64,000 bases of DNA from positions 1 to 64,000 of IMG/VR virus record IMGVR_UViG_3300047440_000580; one strand, given 5' to 3'. The notes under the pieces are model-generated. The model was not told the origin of the DNA, did not search any database, and worked only from the letters and a program-made list of their open reading frames with translations. The DNA is from a virus. Position numbers and translations under genes: made by a program. Position 1 is the stretch's first letter; each line of letters starts with the position of its first letter. This document shows, piece by piece, positions 27,175-33,920 of the stretch.

Positions 27175-28113
27175 TCAGCGAGCCAGGATGATGCTGGGTT
27201 GGTTTCGCTTCTCGTAGAGGTCCAGGACCTCCAGACCCTGCTTCAGACTGAGCTGGGGCTTCCACCCCAGGACGTCCCGGGCCTTGCTGTTGTCGGCCAG
27301 GGTGACCATCGCCTCGGCCGGACGGTCGGGGATGTAGGTCTTCTCGCCGCCGACCATGTCGGCTACCTGGTTGATCGAGTAGTTCACGCCGGTCCCGATG
27401 TTGAACACACCGGTCGCGTTGCGGTTCATGGCTGCCAGCATGTTGGCCCGGACCACGTCGCCGACGAAGGTGAAGTCCCGGCGCTTCTCGCCGGTCCCCA
27501 CGACCGTCAGCGGCAGGCCTTCCCGCAGCTGCTTCCTGAAGATGGCGATGACGGTGGCGTACGAGCCCTCTTCCTGGTGGCGGGGGCCGTAGACGTTGAA
27601 GTAGCGGAGGGCCACAGTGGAGAGCCCGTAGAGTTTGGTGTAGACCTCACAAACGTCCTCACCGAACTTCTTCCCCAGGGCGTAGGGGTTGAGGCAGTCG
27701 GAAGGCATCGTCTCCTTGAGGGGAGGCTTGTTCTTCAGACCGTAGCAGCTGGAGCTGGCCGAGTAGACGACCCGCTTGACCCCGCCCTGACGGCAGGCCT
27801 CGAGGACGTTGGCCGACCCCATGCAGTTCTGGCTGAACGCCAGAAGGGGGTCGGTGATGCTCGGCTGGATCCGGCTCATGGCCGCCAGGTGGAACACCCA
27901 GTCCTTGTGGTCCACCACCCGCCGAACCATGTCGAAGTCCCGGATGTCTCCCCGGACGACCTCGAGTCTGGGCTCGTCTTTCCAACGGTAGAGGTTCTCG
28001 ATCTTCCCTTCCGAGAAGTTGTCGAGGACCATGACCTCGTGTCCCTGCACCAGGAGCTCGTCGACCAGGTGCGACCCGATGAAACCCGCTCCTCCGAGAA
28101 CTGCAACCGGCAT
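27175..28113 (-). CDS. NAD-dependent nucleotide-sugar epimerase/dehydratase
   Basis: Starting at ATG 28113 with an AGGAGAAG site upstream, the 312-residue protein is an extended short-chain dehydrogenase: VLGGAGFIGSHLVDELL at the N-terminus and YSASSSCYG with NPYALGKKFGE, the catalytic Ser and YxxxK. It resembles UDP-glucose 4-epimerases and related dehydratases. It should supply a modified nucleotide sugar to the flanking glycosyltransferases. Confidence 0.87.
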   Translation of the reverse strand: MPVAVLGGAGFIGSHLVDELLVQGHEVMVLDNFSEGKIENLYRWKDEPRLEVVRGDIRDFDMVRRVVDHKDWVFHLAAMSRIQPSITDPLLAFSQNCMGSANVLEACRQGGVKRVVYSASSSCYGLKNKPPLKETMPSDCLNPYALGKKFGEDVCEVYTKLYGLSTVALRYFNVYGPRHQEEGSYATVIAIFRKQLREGLPLTVVGTGEKRRDFTFVGDVVRANMLAAMNRNATGVFNIGTGVNYSINQVADMVGGEKTYIPDRPAEAMVTLADNSKARDVLGWKPQLSLKQGLEVLDLYEKRNQPSIILAR

Positions 28114-28121
28114 GTCTTCTC

Positions 28122-29444
28122 CTAGACTGAGGCCAGGCGGACGTTCTGACGTCCGCGCCCCTTGTAAATATTGATCTGACCTTCCAGGACCTTGTCCCAG
28201 TCGTCGATCATCTTTTGCTCGCCGAAGTTCTCGGCGACCCACTGACGAGCCTCGAGACCGAGAGCCCTCCGCTTCTGCCTTCCCATCTCGTAGAGCCGGA
28301 CGAGGCCGGAGACCACGTCGTCGTGGTTCACCTTGTCGTCGTAGATGTAGGGGATCGGCTGGCTGCCCGTGCAGGAGCGGGAGGCCGTGAAGACGGGGCT
28401 GCCCCACCACTTGCCCTTGCCGGCGCGGTACATCTTCTTGGCATGGGCCGTGAGCTTCTCCTGGTCACGAAAGTCCTTGAGATCCTTCCACCAGTCGCCC
28501 ATCTGGTACTGGAGACCACCTGTCATGTGGACGATGATGGGGGTCCCTGAGGAGAGAGACTCCAGGGTGCCCAGACCGAACCCCTCGTTGGAGGCGATGT
28601 TGATCGTGGCGTCGCAGACGTTGAGGAGCATGTTCAGCTTGGCCGGTTCGATTCGGGCCTCGCTGATGATGAGGTTGTTGTCGATGTTGAACCGTTCGGC
28701 TACCGCCGAGATGTCCTGCCCTTCGGGATCGTGCACGTTGGTGTGCATGAAGAGGGCGACGTTCTGCTTGCCCACCTTCTCGGCGAACTTGGCGAAGGTG
28801 GCCACCACGTCTCCGGTCTGCTTCCGGCGGGCGTTGCGGTTGTTCCAGAAGAGGATGAACTTCTTGTCCGCGTGGGGACCGAGATGCTCCCGCTTGAACT
28901 TCTGGATCTCTTCCTCGTCGAGAGGCTTGAAGTTGTCCATGGAGACCGAGTGGGGGATGTAGCTGCAGCGCTCGTACCCCATGTCATCCAGGAGGCCCTT
29001 CGTCTTCATCGACAGGGCCACAATGTGGTCGGTCGACTCGTACAGGACCTTGTTGAACTTCGGGGTCGGATCGTTGTCCCAGACGTGCCAGTAGACGATC
29101 GGGCACTCGGCGCGGACCTCGTCCTCGATCTCCCAGAGCCACATAAAGAAGCGTGGATCGGTGAAGATGAAGACCGCGTCCGGACGTTCGGCCATGATCA
29201 TCTGCCGGATCGTGTTCTTGTCGCCGTGGCCCTCGACCGGGAAGATGATCCAGTCGTCCCCGAACTTGTCGGGAGCCACCTTCTGCGGTCTCATGTCGGG
29301 GTGCTTGATCGCGCCACCGAGACAGATGAACTTGTACTTTCCGGTGGCGAGCAGCCCCTCGATGAGGTACTTCGCCTGGGTGCCGACACCCGAGGGAACG
29401 AGGGGGTGATCGGAGAGAAAGAGGATCTTGCGCTTCTCGGCCAT
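28122..29444 (-). CDS. GT4-family glycosyltransferase
   Basis: The 440-residue protein begins ILFLSDHPLVPSGVGTQAKY (the GT4 glycine loop), has KKFILFWNNRNARRKQTGD and NIASNEGFGLGTLESLSSGT with the E-x7-E donor motif near residue 290. It is the first glycosyltransferase of the long leftward operon after the nuclease gene. Confidence 0.87.
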   Translation of the reverse strand: MAEKRKILFLSDHPLVPSGVGTQAKYLIEGLLATGKYKFICLGGAIKHPDMRPQKVAPDKFGDDWIIFPVEGHGDKNTIRQMIMAERPDAVFIFTDPRFFMWLWEIEDEVRAECPIVYWHVWDNDPTPKFNKVLYESTDHIVALSMKTKGLLDDMGYERCSYIPHSVSMDNFKPLDEEEIQKFKREHLGPHADKKFILFWNNRNARRKQTGDVVATFAKFAEKVGKQNVALFMHTNVHDPEGQDISAVAERFNIDNNLIISEARIEPAKLNMLLNVCDATINIASNEGFGLGTLESLSSGTPIIVHMTGGLQYQMGDWWKDLKDFRDQEKLTAHAKKMYRAGKGKWWGSPVFTASRSCTGSQPIPYIYDDKVNHDDVVSGLVRLYEMGRQKRRALGLEARQWVAENFGEQKMIDDWDKVLEGQINIYKGRGRQNVRLASV

Positions 29445-29451
29445 GTGTTAC

Positions 29452-30399
29452 CTAGGCTTTCGGGGGTGGCACAGGGGCGTCACAGTGCTCAGTCCCCAGG
29501 TATGGGCAACGTTCGTTCCAGTCGTCGATGCAGTTCTTGTGGTTCTTGATGAGGGTGCCGGCGTCGAACCTCTTCTTCAGCTGGGTGATGTCCTTGTTTA
29601 GAGACTCCACCGCCCTGCCGACGGAGACAGGACCCGCTGAGATAGGGAGGAATTCGATCGGCTTCACCAGCTCCTTCGATCCCCTGGACACGGGACGTGG
29701 AGCCCTGAGGAGGAGGACGAAGGCGGTACGGACGTTGGCGGGATCCAGCCCGTGCTTCTTGCAGAAGAAATGCTTGTAGAGCAGGATCTGGTAGTGGAGC
29801 TCGTGGTCCGTCTTCTTGTCCATCGGCCAGCCCCAGCCCGCGGTCTTGAAGTCGATGATGTACAGGATGGTCTCGCCGCGCTTCGACTTGGTCTTGACCA
29901 CCATGTCGATGTAGCCCTTGAACTTGATGTCCAGACCGTCGGTCCGGGCGATGGGCTCCTCGAGCTTGTACTCGTTCCAGAGCACCTGGGCCGTGGCCAG
30001 CTCCTCACACTCGTGGAACCGTCTCAGGACCCGCTCACCGGCCTCCAGGAAGGTCTCGGGGCGGAGGGCGGACTTGTTCGGCTTCCCGTTCTCGTCGTGG
30101 GTCGGGGTCCAGAGACGGACCTGTTCCTTCTCCTGGTACTTGAGGACGTTGGACCAGAACAGCCACTCGAACTTCTTCTTGAAGTAGAAGACGGCGATCT
30201 CGATGTCGGTGATGATGGGGTTGCGAGCGTGGCAGAGCTCGATGGTCTCGTGCAGGGCTGTCCCGAAGTCCATGTAGATCCCATAGACCTTGTGGTACAG
30301 CTTGTCGATGGAGTTGAGCTTCCACCGCCACTGGCAGTGGTTGCGAGCTTCCATCCAGCCCGAGTAGCTGATCTTCTTGGGGAACTCTACGTCAGACAG
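29452..30399 (-). CDS. PD-(D/E)XK nuclease, RecB/Cas4-like
   Basis: The protein has GTALHETIELCHARN near its start, FKGYIDMVVKTK and LYIIDFKTAGWGWPMDKK near residue 180, giving the D...DxK nuclease core; a conserved QIL.Y helix follows. I extend the start from ATG 30354 to CTG 30399, since the extra residues match the family's N-terminal KISYSGW.EAR..C pattern and a GGGAGG site lies five bases upstream of the CTG. That makes 315 residues. A C-terminal Cys pair (CIDDWNERCPYLGTEHC) may bind an Fe-S cluster as in Cas4/AddB-type proteins. Likely role: DNA end processing. Confidence 0.8.
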   Translation of the reverse strand: MSDVEFPKKISYSGWMEARNHCQWRWKLNSIDKLYHKVYGIYMDFGTALHETIELCHARNPIITDIEIAVFYFKKKFEWLFWSNVLKYQEKEQVRLWTPTHDENGKPNKSALRPETFLEAGERVLRRFHECEELATAQVLWNEYKLEEPIARTDGLDIKFKGYIDMVVKTKSKRGETILYIIDFKTAGWGWPMDKKTDHELHYQILLYKHFFCKKHGLDPANVRTAFVLLLRAPRPVSRGSKELVKPIEFLPISAGPVSVGRAVESLNKDITQLKKRFDAGTLIKNHKNCIDDWNERCPYLGTEHCDAPVPPPKA

Positions 30400-30400
30400 G

Positions 30401-30751
30401 TTAGCCTCCCGTCTTTGTGATTACAACGACGGTGGCGTTCGGATCGAGCGATCCCGTCTGGAGATTCTGCAGGGTGCTGCGCCAGAGAACATCGTAGCTC
30501 TGGCCGTCGATGGCGACGTGGTTCGGGTTGGCCGACAGCAGGAGGGCGGCGTTGGAAGCCTTCTTCTCCGTATCGGCCAGCTTCTTCTTCAGGTCGGTGA
30601 TCTGACCGTTGGAAGCCGAGAGCGCCTGGTGGTGGAAGGCCAACGATCCCGACAGTCTCTGCCGGTCCGCCCTCAGGGAGGCGATGGTCGCCTGCAGCAC
30701 GGCCGGATCTAGACTTCCCGAACCGAGACTTCCGGAACCGTGCGTTGGCAT
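30401..30751 (-). CDS. Coiled-coil protein, paralogue of the next gene
   Basis: The 116-residue protein has a helical coiled-coil (residues about 20-70) and a C-terminal beta patch with DGQSYDVLWRSTLQNLQTGS and ATVVVITKTGG. The upstream neighbour has the same layout and a matching DG.YD..WRST...VVI.K.GG end, so they are a tandem duplicate. Function unknown. Confidence 0.72.
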   Translation of the reverse strand: MPTHGSGSLGSGSLDPAVLQATIASLRADRQRLSGSLAFHHQALSASNGQITDLKKKLADTEKKASNAALLLSANPNHVAIDGQSYDVLWRSTLQNLQTGSLDPNATVVVITKTGG

Positions 30752-30754
30752 GCC

Positions 30755-31138
30755 TTACCCTCCGGACTTGACGATGACGACCGCGGTCTGGTCCTCGTGG
30801 ACGTTCCGCTTCTGGTAGCCCTCGACAGCCAGGTCTCTCACTGTCGATCTCCAGATTATATCATACTTCCCACCGTCGATGAACACATGATTGCCATCGC
30901 AGAGCGGGAGACCCGCATCCTTGTCCTCGGAGGCCTTGAGCTTCGCCTTCAGCTCCTTGACGTCCGACTTCCAGCCGTTCTTGGCGGCCTTCAGCGAGTT
31001 GTCCGAAGCTGCGAGCTTCGAAGTGGCGTCTTCCAGCGCTGCCTGCAGTTCGGCGACCTGGGCCTGGAGGGCGGTCTTCTCGGGATCTGCCTCGGGTACG
31101 CTCGCGTCCGCGGGAGCAGCAGTCTGATCTTCAGCCAT
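30755..31138 (-). CDS. Coiled-coil protein, first gene of the leftward operon
   Basis: The 127-residue protein has an acidic, Ala-rich N-terminus, a coiled-coil (residues about 22-75) and the same C-terminal motif as its paralogue: DGGKYDIIWRSTVRDL and TAVVIVKSGG. It starts next to the AT-rich control region at 31139-31322. Confidence 0.72.
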   Translation of the reverse strand: MAEDQTAAPADASVPEADPEKTALQAQVAELQAALEDATSKLAASDNSLKAAKNGWKSDVKELKAKLKASEDKDAGLPLCDGNHVFIDGGKYDIIWRSTVRDLAVEGYQKRNVHEDQTAVVIVKSGG

Positions 31139-31322
31139 CTTCCTCTTTCTCCTCTACTCTCTTCTCTAGAAGAAGTAGTATAAAGCTATATAGCTTAAAG
31201 GCTATAGTAGCTGTAGGCGCCTACAGTTTCTTATAAGTAGAGACTCTCACGCTTTCTGACCAAATCTAGTTGTCGTGTGATAGGTATCTTGTACCCAGTC
31301 CACCTGAAAGGAGGTGACTTTC
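31139..31322. promoter_or_regulatory. AT-rich divergent control region with two palindromes
   Basis: This gene-free stretch separates the leftward operon from a rightward small gene. It holds the perfect palindromes AAGCTATATAGCTT (31183-31196) and CTGTAGGCGCCTACAG (31211-31226), TATAAAG-type sequences for a leftward promoter, and GTGTGATAGGTAT near 31277-31287, a weaker form of the phage's extended -10 motif, pointing right. Confidence 0.5.
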
Positions 31323-31475
31323 ATGCAAATGTTGACGCTAGCAGTACTACTAGGCCTTGCCGCGGGCGCGGCCTACCTCGGAGGTTCCAGACTCTGGGGA
31401 TGGCTGAAGGGAGCGGAGGAGAAGGTCGTCGAGGAAGCGAAGAAGGTCGAGGAAGAGGTGAAGAGCAAGCTCTGA
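31323..31475 (+). CDS. Small membrane protein with charged coiled-coil tail
   Basis: This 50-residue gene is too short for routine calls but has a near-perfect ribosome site (AAGGAGGTGA, six bases before the ATG). The product has one membrane helix (TLAVLLGLAAGAAYLGG) and a Lys/Glu tail (EEKVVEEAKKVEEEVKSKL). A strong terminator follows directly. It is the only plus-strand gene for some distance. Confidence 0.8.
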   Translation: MQMLTLAVLLGLAAGAAYLGGSRLWGWLKGAEEKVVEEAKKVEEEVKSKL

Positions 31476-31497
31476 TCCGATCCCTGAAACAGAAAAA

Positions 31498-31538
31498 GCC
31501 CCTGAGAGAGAGAGTGGTCTCCTCAGGGGCTTTTGTTT
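31498..31538 (+). terminator. Rho-independent terminator
   Basis: GCCCCTGAG (31498-31506) pairs with CTCAGGGGC (31522-31530), followed by TTTTGTTTT. It ends the small membrane-protein transcript just before the tRNA array, which is on the other strand. Confidence 0.85.
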
Positions 31539-31613
31539 TGGTAGCGCGTAGGGGTTTTGATCCCCTTCCTTCAGGTTGAGAACCTGACAACCTAGCCAGT
31601 AGTCGAACGCGCC
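31539..31613 (-). tRNA. tRNA-Glu (CTC)
   Basis: Acceptor GGCGCGT pairs with ACGCGCT, the anticodon loop is TTCTCAA, the T-loop is of the ATCAAAA type, and CCA is encoded. It shares its acceptor and D-arm with the second tRNA-Glu at 36358, so the two are probably duplicates. Confidence 0.88.
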
Positions 31614-31621
31614 GTAAGATG

Positions 31622-31650
31622 TGCCGTCGTGGAGTCGAACCACGAACCAG
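31622..31650 (-). other. Orphan tRNA T-arm (possible tRNA remnant or split 3' half)
   Basis: A perfect T-arm (CGTGG TTCGACT CCACG) is followed by ACGGCAC like an acceptor 3' strand, but no matching 5' strand (GTGCCGT) is found in the neighbouring spacer. The remaining 80 bases up to tRNA-Cys contain hairpins but no anticodon arm that I can pair with it. Confidence 0.4.
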
Positions 31651-31733
31651 TGGCAGCAGTCCGTTCCTTTTCGCCTCCCAAGGCTACTTCAGGACAGAAA
31701 GTGGGATCTGTTGCTGGCCCGCCGGGCGGACTT

Positions 31734-31806
31734 TGGAGGCCATCCAGGGAGTCGAACCCTGCCCACGTGGTTTGCAATCACGTTTGCCCAGCCAGGACTG
31801 ACGGCC
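31734..31806 (-). tRNA. tRNA-Cys (GCA)
   Basis: Seven-base acceptor stem with one G-T pair, anticodon loop TTGCAAA read in a CGTGA stem, standard T-arm and encoded CCA. Confidence 0.9.
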
Positions 31807-31820
31807 AATGTTGACGATGT

Positions 31821-31895
31821 TGGAGCCCCCTCGGAGAATCGAACTCCGACCGCCTGATTACGAAACAGGCATGCTACCATTAGCACCAAGAGGGC
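31821..31895 (-). tRNA. tRNA-Thr (CGT)
   Basis: The anticodon loop TTCGTAA sits in a CCTGT/TCAGG stem with one T-T mismatch. T-arm CGGAG/CTCCG and encoded CCA are clear. Confidence 0.88.
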
Positions 31896-31896
31896 G

Positions 31897-31983
31897 TGGC
31901 GGAAAGTAGAGGAATCGAACCTCAGTCGTAAGACCCAAACGCTTAGCAAGCGCCGCTGGAGTTCCCAGGCCAGATTACTTTCC
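31897..31983 (-). tRNA. tRNA-Ser (GCT)
   Basis: Perfect acceptor GGAAAGT/ACTTTCC, anticodon loop TTGCTAA and a long variable arm as expected for serine tRNAs. CCA is encoded. It ends one base before the Thr tRNA. Confidence 0.9.
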
Positions 31984-32041
31984 AAACCTACCTGGCCTGC
32001 GAGCCAGGTGTCCTAGAAGTCGCAGCCCCTAGGATCTTCAG

Positions 32042-32109
32042 TCGCTCAGGTGAGAATCGAACTCACTGCGCTGGGCTTATGAGGCTCAGCTGGTTCCAAA
32101 CCCAGAGCG
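32042..32109 (-). tRNA. tRNA-Met (CAT), no encoded CCA
   Basis: Anticodon loop CTCATAA in a TGAGC/GCCCA stem, T-arm GTGAG/CTCAC, acceptor CGCTCTG against CTGAGCG with one mismatch. The 3' end reads A-CTG rather than CCA. It could be an elongator Met or an Ile tRNA whose C34 is modified. Confidence 0.75.
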
Positions 32110-32110
32110 G

Positions 32111-32198
32111 TTGCGGGGGTAGGAGTTGAACCTACCATTGCAAGCGTTAGCTCGCGAGGGGTATGAGCCCTCATTGGCCACCTGGGCCTGTCCCCGCT
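32111..32198 (-). tRNA. CAT tRNA with initiator-like anticodon stem and a long variable arm
   Basis: The anticodon arm GAGGG CTCATAC CCCTC has three G-C pairs at the loop, as in initiator tRNAs, and the first acceptor pair is an A-A mismatch, another initiator trait. Unlike any normal Met tRNA it has a variable-arm hairpin of 16 bases (GCGAGC/GCTTGC). The T-loop is TTCAACT and no CCA is encoded. Confidence 0.65.
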
Positions 32199-32210
32199 AT
32201 AACTTGAAAC

Positions 32211-32284
32211 TGGAGCCCCGGGAGAGAGTCGAACTCTCGATTCCTCCTTACCAAGGAGGCGGTTTGCCGTTGACCTACAGGGGC
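32211..32284 (-). tRNA. tRNA-Thr (GGT)
   Basis: Anticodon loop TTGGTAA in a perfect CCTCC/GGAGG stem, T-arm GAGAG/CTCTC, acceptor with one mismatch, CCA encoded. Confidence 0.9.
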
Positions 32285-32367
32285 ATTCTCGAACACCTAC
32301 GAACGCTTCAGAGCCTTCCCAACCACCTAGGCCATGGATGTACCTGGCCTGGTGTCACAACACTTCG

Positions 32368-32443
32368 TGGAGCCCCCGGTGAGAATCGAACTCACGTCCC
32401 AGGTTTACAAGGCCCGTATTCTTAGCCACTGAACTACGGGGGC
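32368..32443 (-). tRNA. tRNA-Thr (TGT)
   Basis: Perfect acceptor GCCCCCG/CGGGGGC, anticodon loop CTTGTAA in a CGGGC/ACCTG stem with one end mismatch, normal T-arm, CCA encoded. Third threonine isoacceptor in the array. Confidence 0.86.
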
Positions 32444-32503
32444 GATGCGGCTGGGTTCGCGGGCAAGACCACGACCACTTAGCTCCCTGGCGTCGGGAGT
32501 ACC

Positions 32504-32578
32504 TGGAGCGGGTAGCGGGAATCGAACCCGCCATTTCTGGTTGGAAGCCAGACGTGTTGCCACTAGCACTACACCCGC
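32504..32578 (-). tRNA. tRNA-Gly (TCC)
   Basis: Anticodon loop CTTCCAA in a TCTGG/CCAGA stem, GCGGG/CCCGC T-arm, acceptor GCGGGTG/TACCCGC, CCA encoded. Confidence 0.9.
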
Positions 32579-32583
32579 AAAAT

Positions 32584-32681
32584 TGGGAAGATCGGCCGGT
32601 ATCGCACCGGGCCAGGACGTCTCCCGGCTCATCGCGTTTTCGGATTCACAATCCGCTGACTTTTCGTAGTCCACGACCTTC
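32584..32681 (-). tRNA. tRNA-His-like (GTG) with expanded variable arm
   Basis: The acceptor AAGGTCG/CGATCTT has a G at -1 opposite C73, the specific mark of histidine tRNAs, followed by CCA. The anticodon loop is TTGTGAA. It differs from a normal tRNA in a 28-base variable region with a six-pair hairpin, a five-base D-loop and a T-loop TGCGATA. A more regular tRNA-His lies at 38336. Confidence 0.65.
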
Positions 32682-32683
32682 AG

Positions 32684-32754
32684 AGCGGGATGCGGGAATC
32701 GAACCCGCGCTTCAGGCTTGGGAAGCCCGTTCGCTACCACTACAACAATCCCGC
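32684..32754 (-). tRNA. tRNA-Gly (CCC), no encoded CCA
   Basis: Perfect acceptor GCGGGAT/ATCCCGC, anticodon loop TTCCCAA in a CGGGC/GCCTG stem, perfect GCGGG/CCCGC T-arm. The 3' end is T-CTG, so CCA must be added after transcription. Confidence 0.88.
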
Positions 32755-32875
32755 AACGTGTGACAACCGGCTTTGACCCCTTGCAAGGGGGTTCCCACGC
32801 CACATCCCGCTGGATAATCGCGAATCACCAGACGAGAAGGCCGGCCAAGCTTTAAGACCTCCAAAAGGGCCACAC
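32755..32875 (-). other. 121-base spacer with tRNA-like hairpins, not resolved
   Basis: The ends GTGTG/CACAC are complementary, and a perfect ACCCC-CTTGCAA-GGGGT hairpin looks like an Ala (TGC) anticodon arm, but I find no T-arm. It may be a degenerate, split or rearranged tRNA. Nothing else is seen here. Confidence 0.35.
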
Positions 32876-32949
32876 TGGTGCGGGTAGAGAGAATCGAACT
32901 CTCGCTTCGGACTTGGCAAGCCCGTTCGCTACCATTACAACATACCCGC
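32876..32949 (-). tRNA. tRNA-Gly (GCC)
   Basis: Perfect acceptor GCGGGTA/TACCCGC, anticodon loop TTGCCAA, T-arm GAGAG/CTCTC and encoded CCA. Confidence 0.92.
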
Positions 32950-32953
32950 GAAA

Positions 32954-33021
32954 TGGAGGGGACCCGACGGCTCTCACGTCTTCGAGCGGTTGGGCGCCGC
33001 CAGGTGTTTCCCACTGTCCCC
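32954..33021 (-). tRNA. Compact tRNA-like gene ending in CCA, anticodon uncertain
   Basis: Acceptor GGGGAC/GTCCCC ends in T-CCA and a GGCGG/CCGCT stem carries the loop CGCCCAA (CCC if read at the usual place, with G instead of U33). The D-loop is only five bases and the T-arm (GACG/CGTC, loop TGAGAGC) lacks TTCGA. The length of 68 with CCA is very short. It may be a minimal or decayed tRNA. Confidence 0.45.
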
Positions 33022-33022
33022 G

Positions 33023-33097
33023 TGGTCTGAGAGGTGGGATTCGAACCCACGGCCTCCTGGCTCCAGACCAGGCCGTCTACCGCTGACTTACTCCCAG
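33023..33097 (-). tRNA. tRNA-Pro (TGG)
   Basis: Anticodon loop TCTGGAG in a perfect CCTGG/CCAGG stem, T-arm GTGGG/CCCAC, acceptor CTGGGAG/CTCTCAG, CCA encoded. Confidence 0.88.
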
Positions 33098-33154
33098 ATG
33101 ATGCCCTGTTCGTCCCACCACACTGCGTGGGCACTGCGTCCAGGCTACGTAGAG

Positions 33155-33227
33155 TCGGGATGGTGAGTTTCGATCTCACGACCTCGTGTCCCCCAGACAC
33201 GCGCGCTCCCAGCTGCGCCACACCCCG
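33155..33227 (-). tRNA. tRNA-Pro (GGG), no encoded CCA
   Basis: Anticodon loop CTGGGGG in a perfect CGTGT/ACACG stem with G37, as is usual for proline. The T-loop is ATCGAAA and the 3' end is A-CTC. Confidence 0.82.
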
Positions 33228-33236
33228 TTGCTGAAT

Positions 33237-33311
33237 TGGTCTGGATGGGTGGAATCGAACCACCTACGTCCTCGCTCCGAAGGAGGGTGTCTACCAATGA
33301 CTTACATCCAG
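33237..33311 (-). tRNA. tRNA-Pro (CGG), first copy
   Basis: Perfect acceptor CTGGATG/CATCCAG, anticodon loop TTCGGAG in a CCTCC/CGAGG stem with one mismatch, T-arm GGTGG/CCACC, CCA encoded. Confidence 0.85.
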
Positions 33312-33312
33312 A

Positions 33313-33383
33313 TGGTCCCGAATGCCGAGTTGAACGGCTCCCCCGGTTTGACCCGGTGTGCTGACGTTACACTAACTAAGGGA
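33313..33383 (-). tRNA. Degenerate tRNA, possibly Leu (CAA)
   Basis: It has a T-arm (GCCG TTCAACT CGGC), a D-arm-like segment and encoded CCA, but only four acceptor pairs are firm and the anticodon arm CCGG-GTCAAA-CCGG closes on six bases. CAA is the most natural anticodon reading. It abuts the next tRNA with no spacer. Confidence 0.45.
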
Positions 33384-33460
33384 TGGTCGGAAATACACGA
33401 TTCGAACGTGCGGCCTCTCGGACCCGAACCGAGCGCTCTACCAGGCTGAGCTAATTTCCG
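33384..33460 (-). tRNA. tRNA-Pro (CGG), second copy
   Basis: Perfect acceptor CGGAAAT/ATTTCCG, anticodon loop TTCGGGT (G37) in a perfect CTCGG/CCGAG stem, CCA encoded. It duplicates the specificity of the copy at 33237 with a different body. Confidence 0.85.
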
Positions 33461-33464
33461 GGAC

Positions 33465-33842
33465 TTACAACTTTGAAGGCATCAGAGGGGGGAGGGCTGG
33501 AGGGACATTGTCTGTTGCAACGCTCCCGTCCGTTTCGCTTGGCCCTTCCCAGATGGTGCCGTATCCTTGCCTGTACGCCATGTCCAGGACCTTCTGCATC
33601 TTGGCGCAGTTTTCCTTGGTCATGCTCGTGCAGTCCCACCCCATGTCGTGCTCCCAGCCGAGCTGGAACACGTACTTGAAGGCGGTCCAGACTCGCTTCC
33701 AGAATCCCTTCCAGTTGCGGTGCTGGTAGTGAAGAGTCATGCCGATCTCGACGTCGTACTCGGCGACGGCCATGTGACCCTTGGTCCCACAGTCGCACTC
33801 GATGTACTCACGCGTGATCTCTACTTGAGGCTTCACTTTCAT
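33465..33842 (-). CDS. Unknown protein encoded within the tRNA array
   Basis: The 125-residue protein has a CDCG motif near residue 16 and an aromatic middle (FWKRVWTAFKYVFQLGWEHD). No family is recognised. Its ATG overlaps the encoded CCA of the upstream tRNA-Gln (CCATG), with GGGGG in the tRNA acceptor as the only ribosome-site-like sequence, so tRNA maturation and translation of this gene exclude each other on one transcript. Confidence 0.72.
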   Translation of the reverse strand: MKVKPQVEITREYIECDCGTKGHMAVAEYDVEIGMTLHYQHRNWKGFWKRVWTAFKYVFQLGWEHDMGWDCTSMTKENCAKMQKVLDMAYRQGYGTIWEGPSETDGSVATDNVPPALPPLMPSKL

Positions 33843-33916
33843 GGTTCCCCCACAACGGTTCGAACGTTGATCGTCTGAGTCAGAGTCAGGTGTCCTGCCA
33901 GTTGGACGATAGGGGA
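33842..33916 (-). tRNA. tRNA-Gln (CTG)
   Basis: Anticodon loop CTCTGAC in a CTGA/TCAG stem, T-arm CAACG/CGTTG, and encoded CCA whose last base is the first base of the next gene's ATG. Confidence 0.88.
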
Positions 33917-33920
33917 ATAA

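Noticed and set aside
24393-27191. A 932-codon open frame on the plus strand
   Set aside because: It lies antisense to the well-supported 1041-residue glycosyltransferase gene and has low-complexity Val/Leu/Asp/Arg composition typical of a shadow frame in GC-rich DNA.
30851-30864. A TGATATAAT motif inside the coiled-coil gene
   Set aside because: It encodes conserved residues (KYDIIW) shared with the paralogue and is 100 bases from the next start, so chance is likelier.
32285-32367. Spacer between two Thr tRNAs as another permuted or decayed tRNA
   Set aside because: It has hairpins (AGGCCA/TGGCCT) and a TTCGA word, but I cannot pair acceptor strands or find an anticodon arm.
32444-32503. 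60-base spacer as a Ser-type 5' half
   Set aside because: Some D-arm similarity exists, but no acceptor strand pairs with anything nearby.
32954-33021. Small CCA-ended RNA as a tmRNA end
   Set aside because: There is no room for a tag-encoding segment and no matching second tmRNA part.
32405-33263. Open frames of 130-180 codons across the tRNA array
   Set aside because: Their translations simply read through consecutive tRNA genes and have no ribosome sites.
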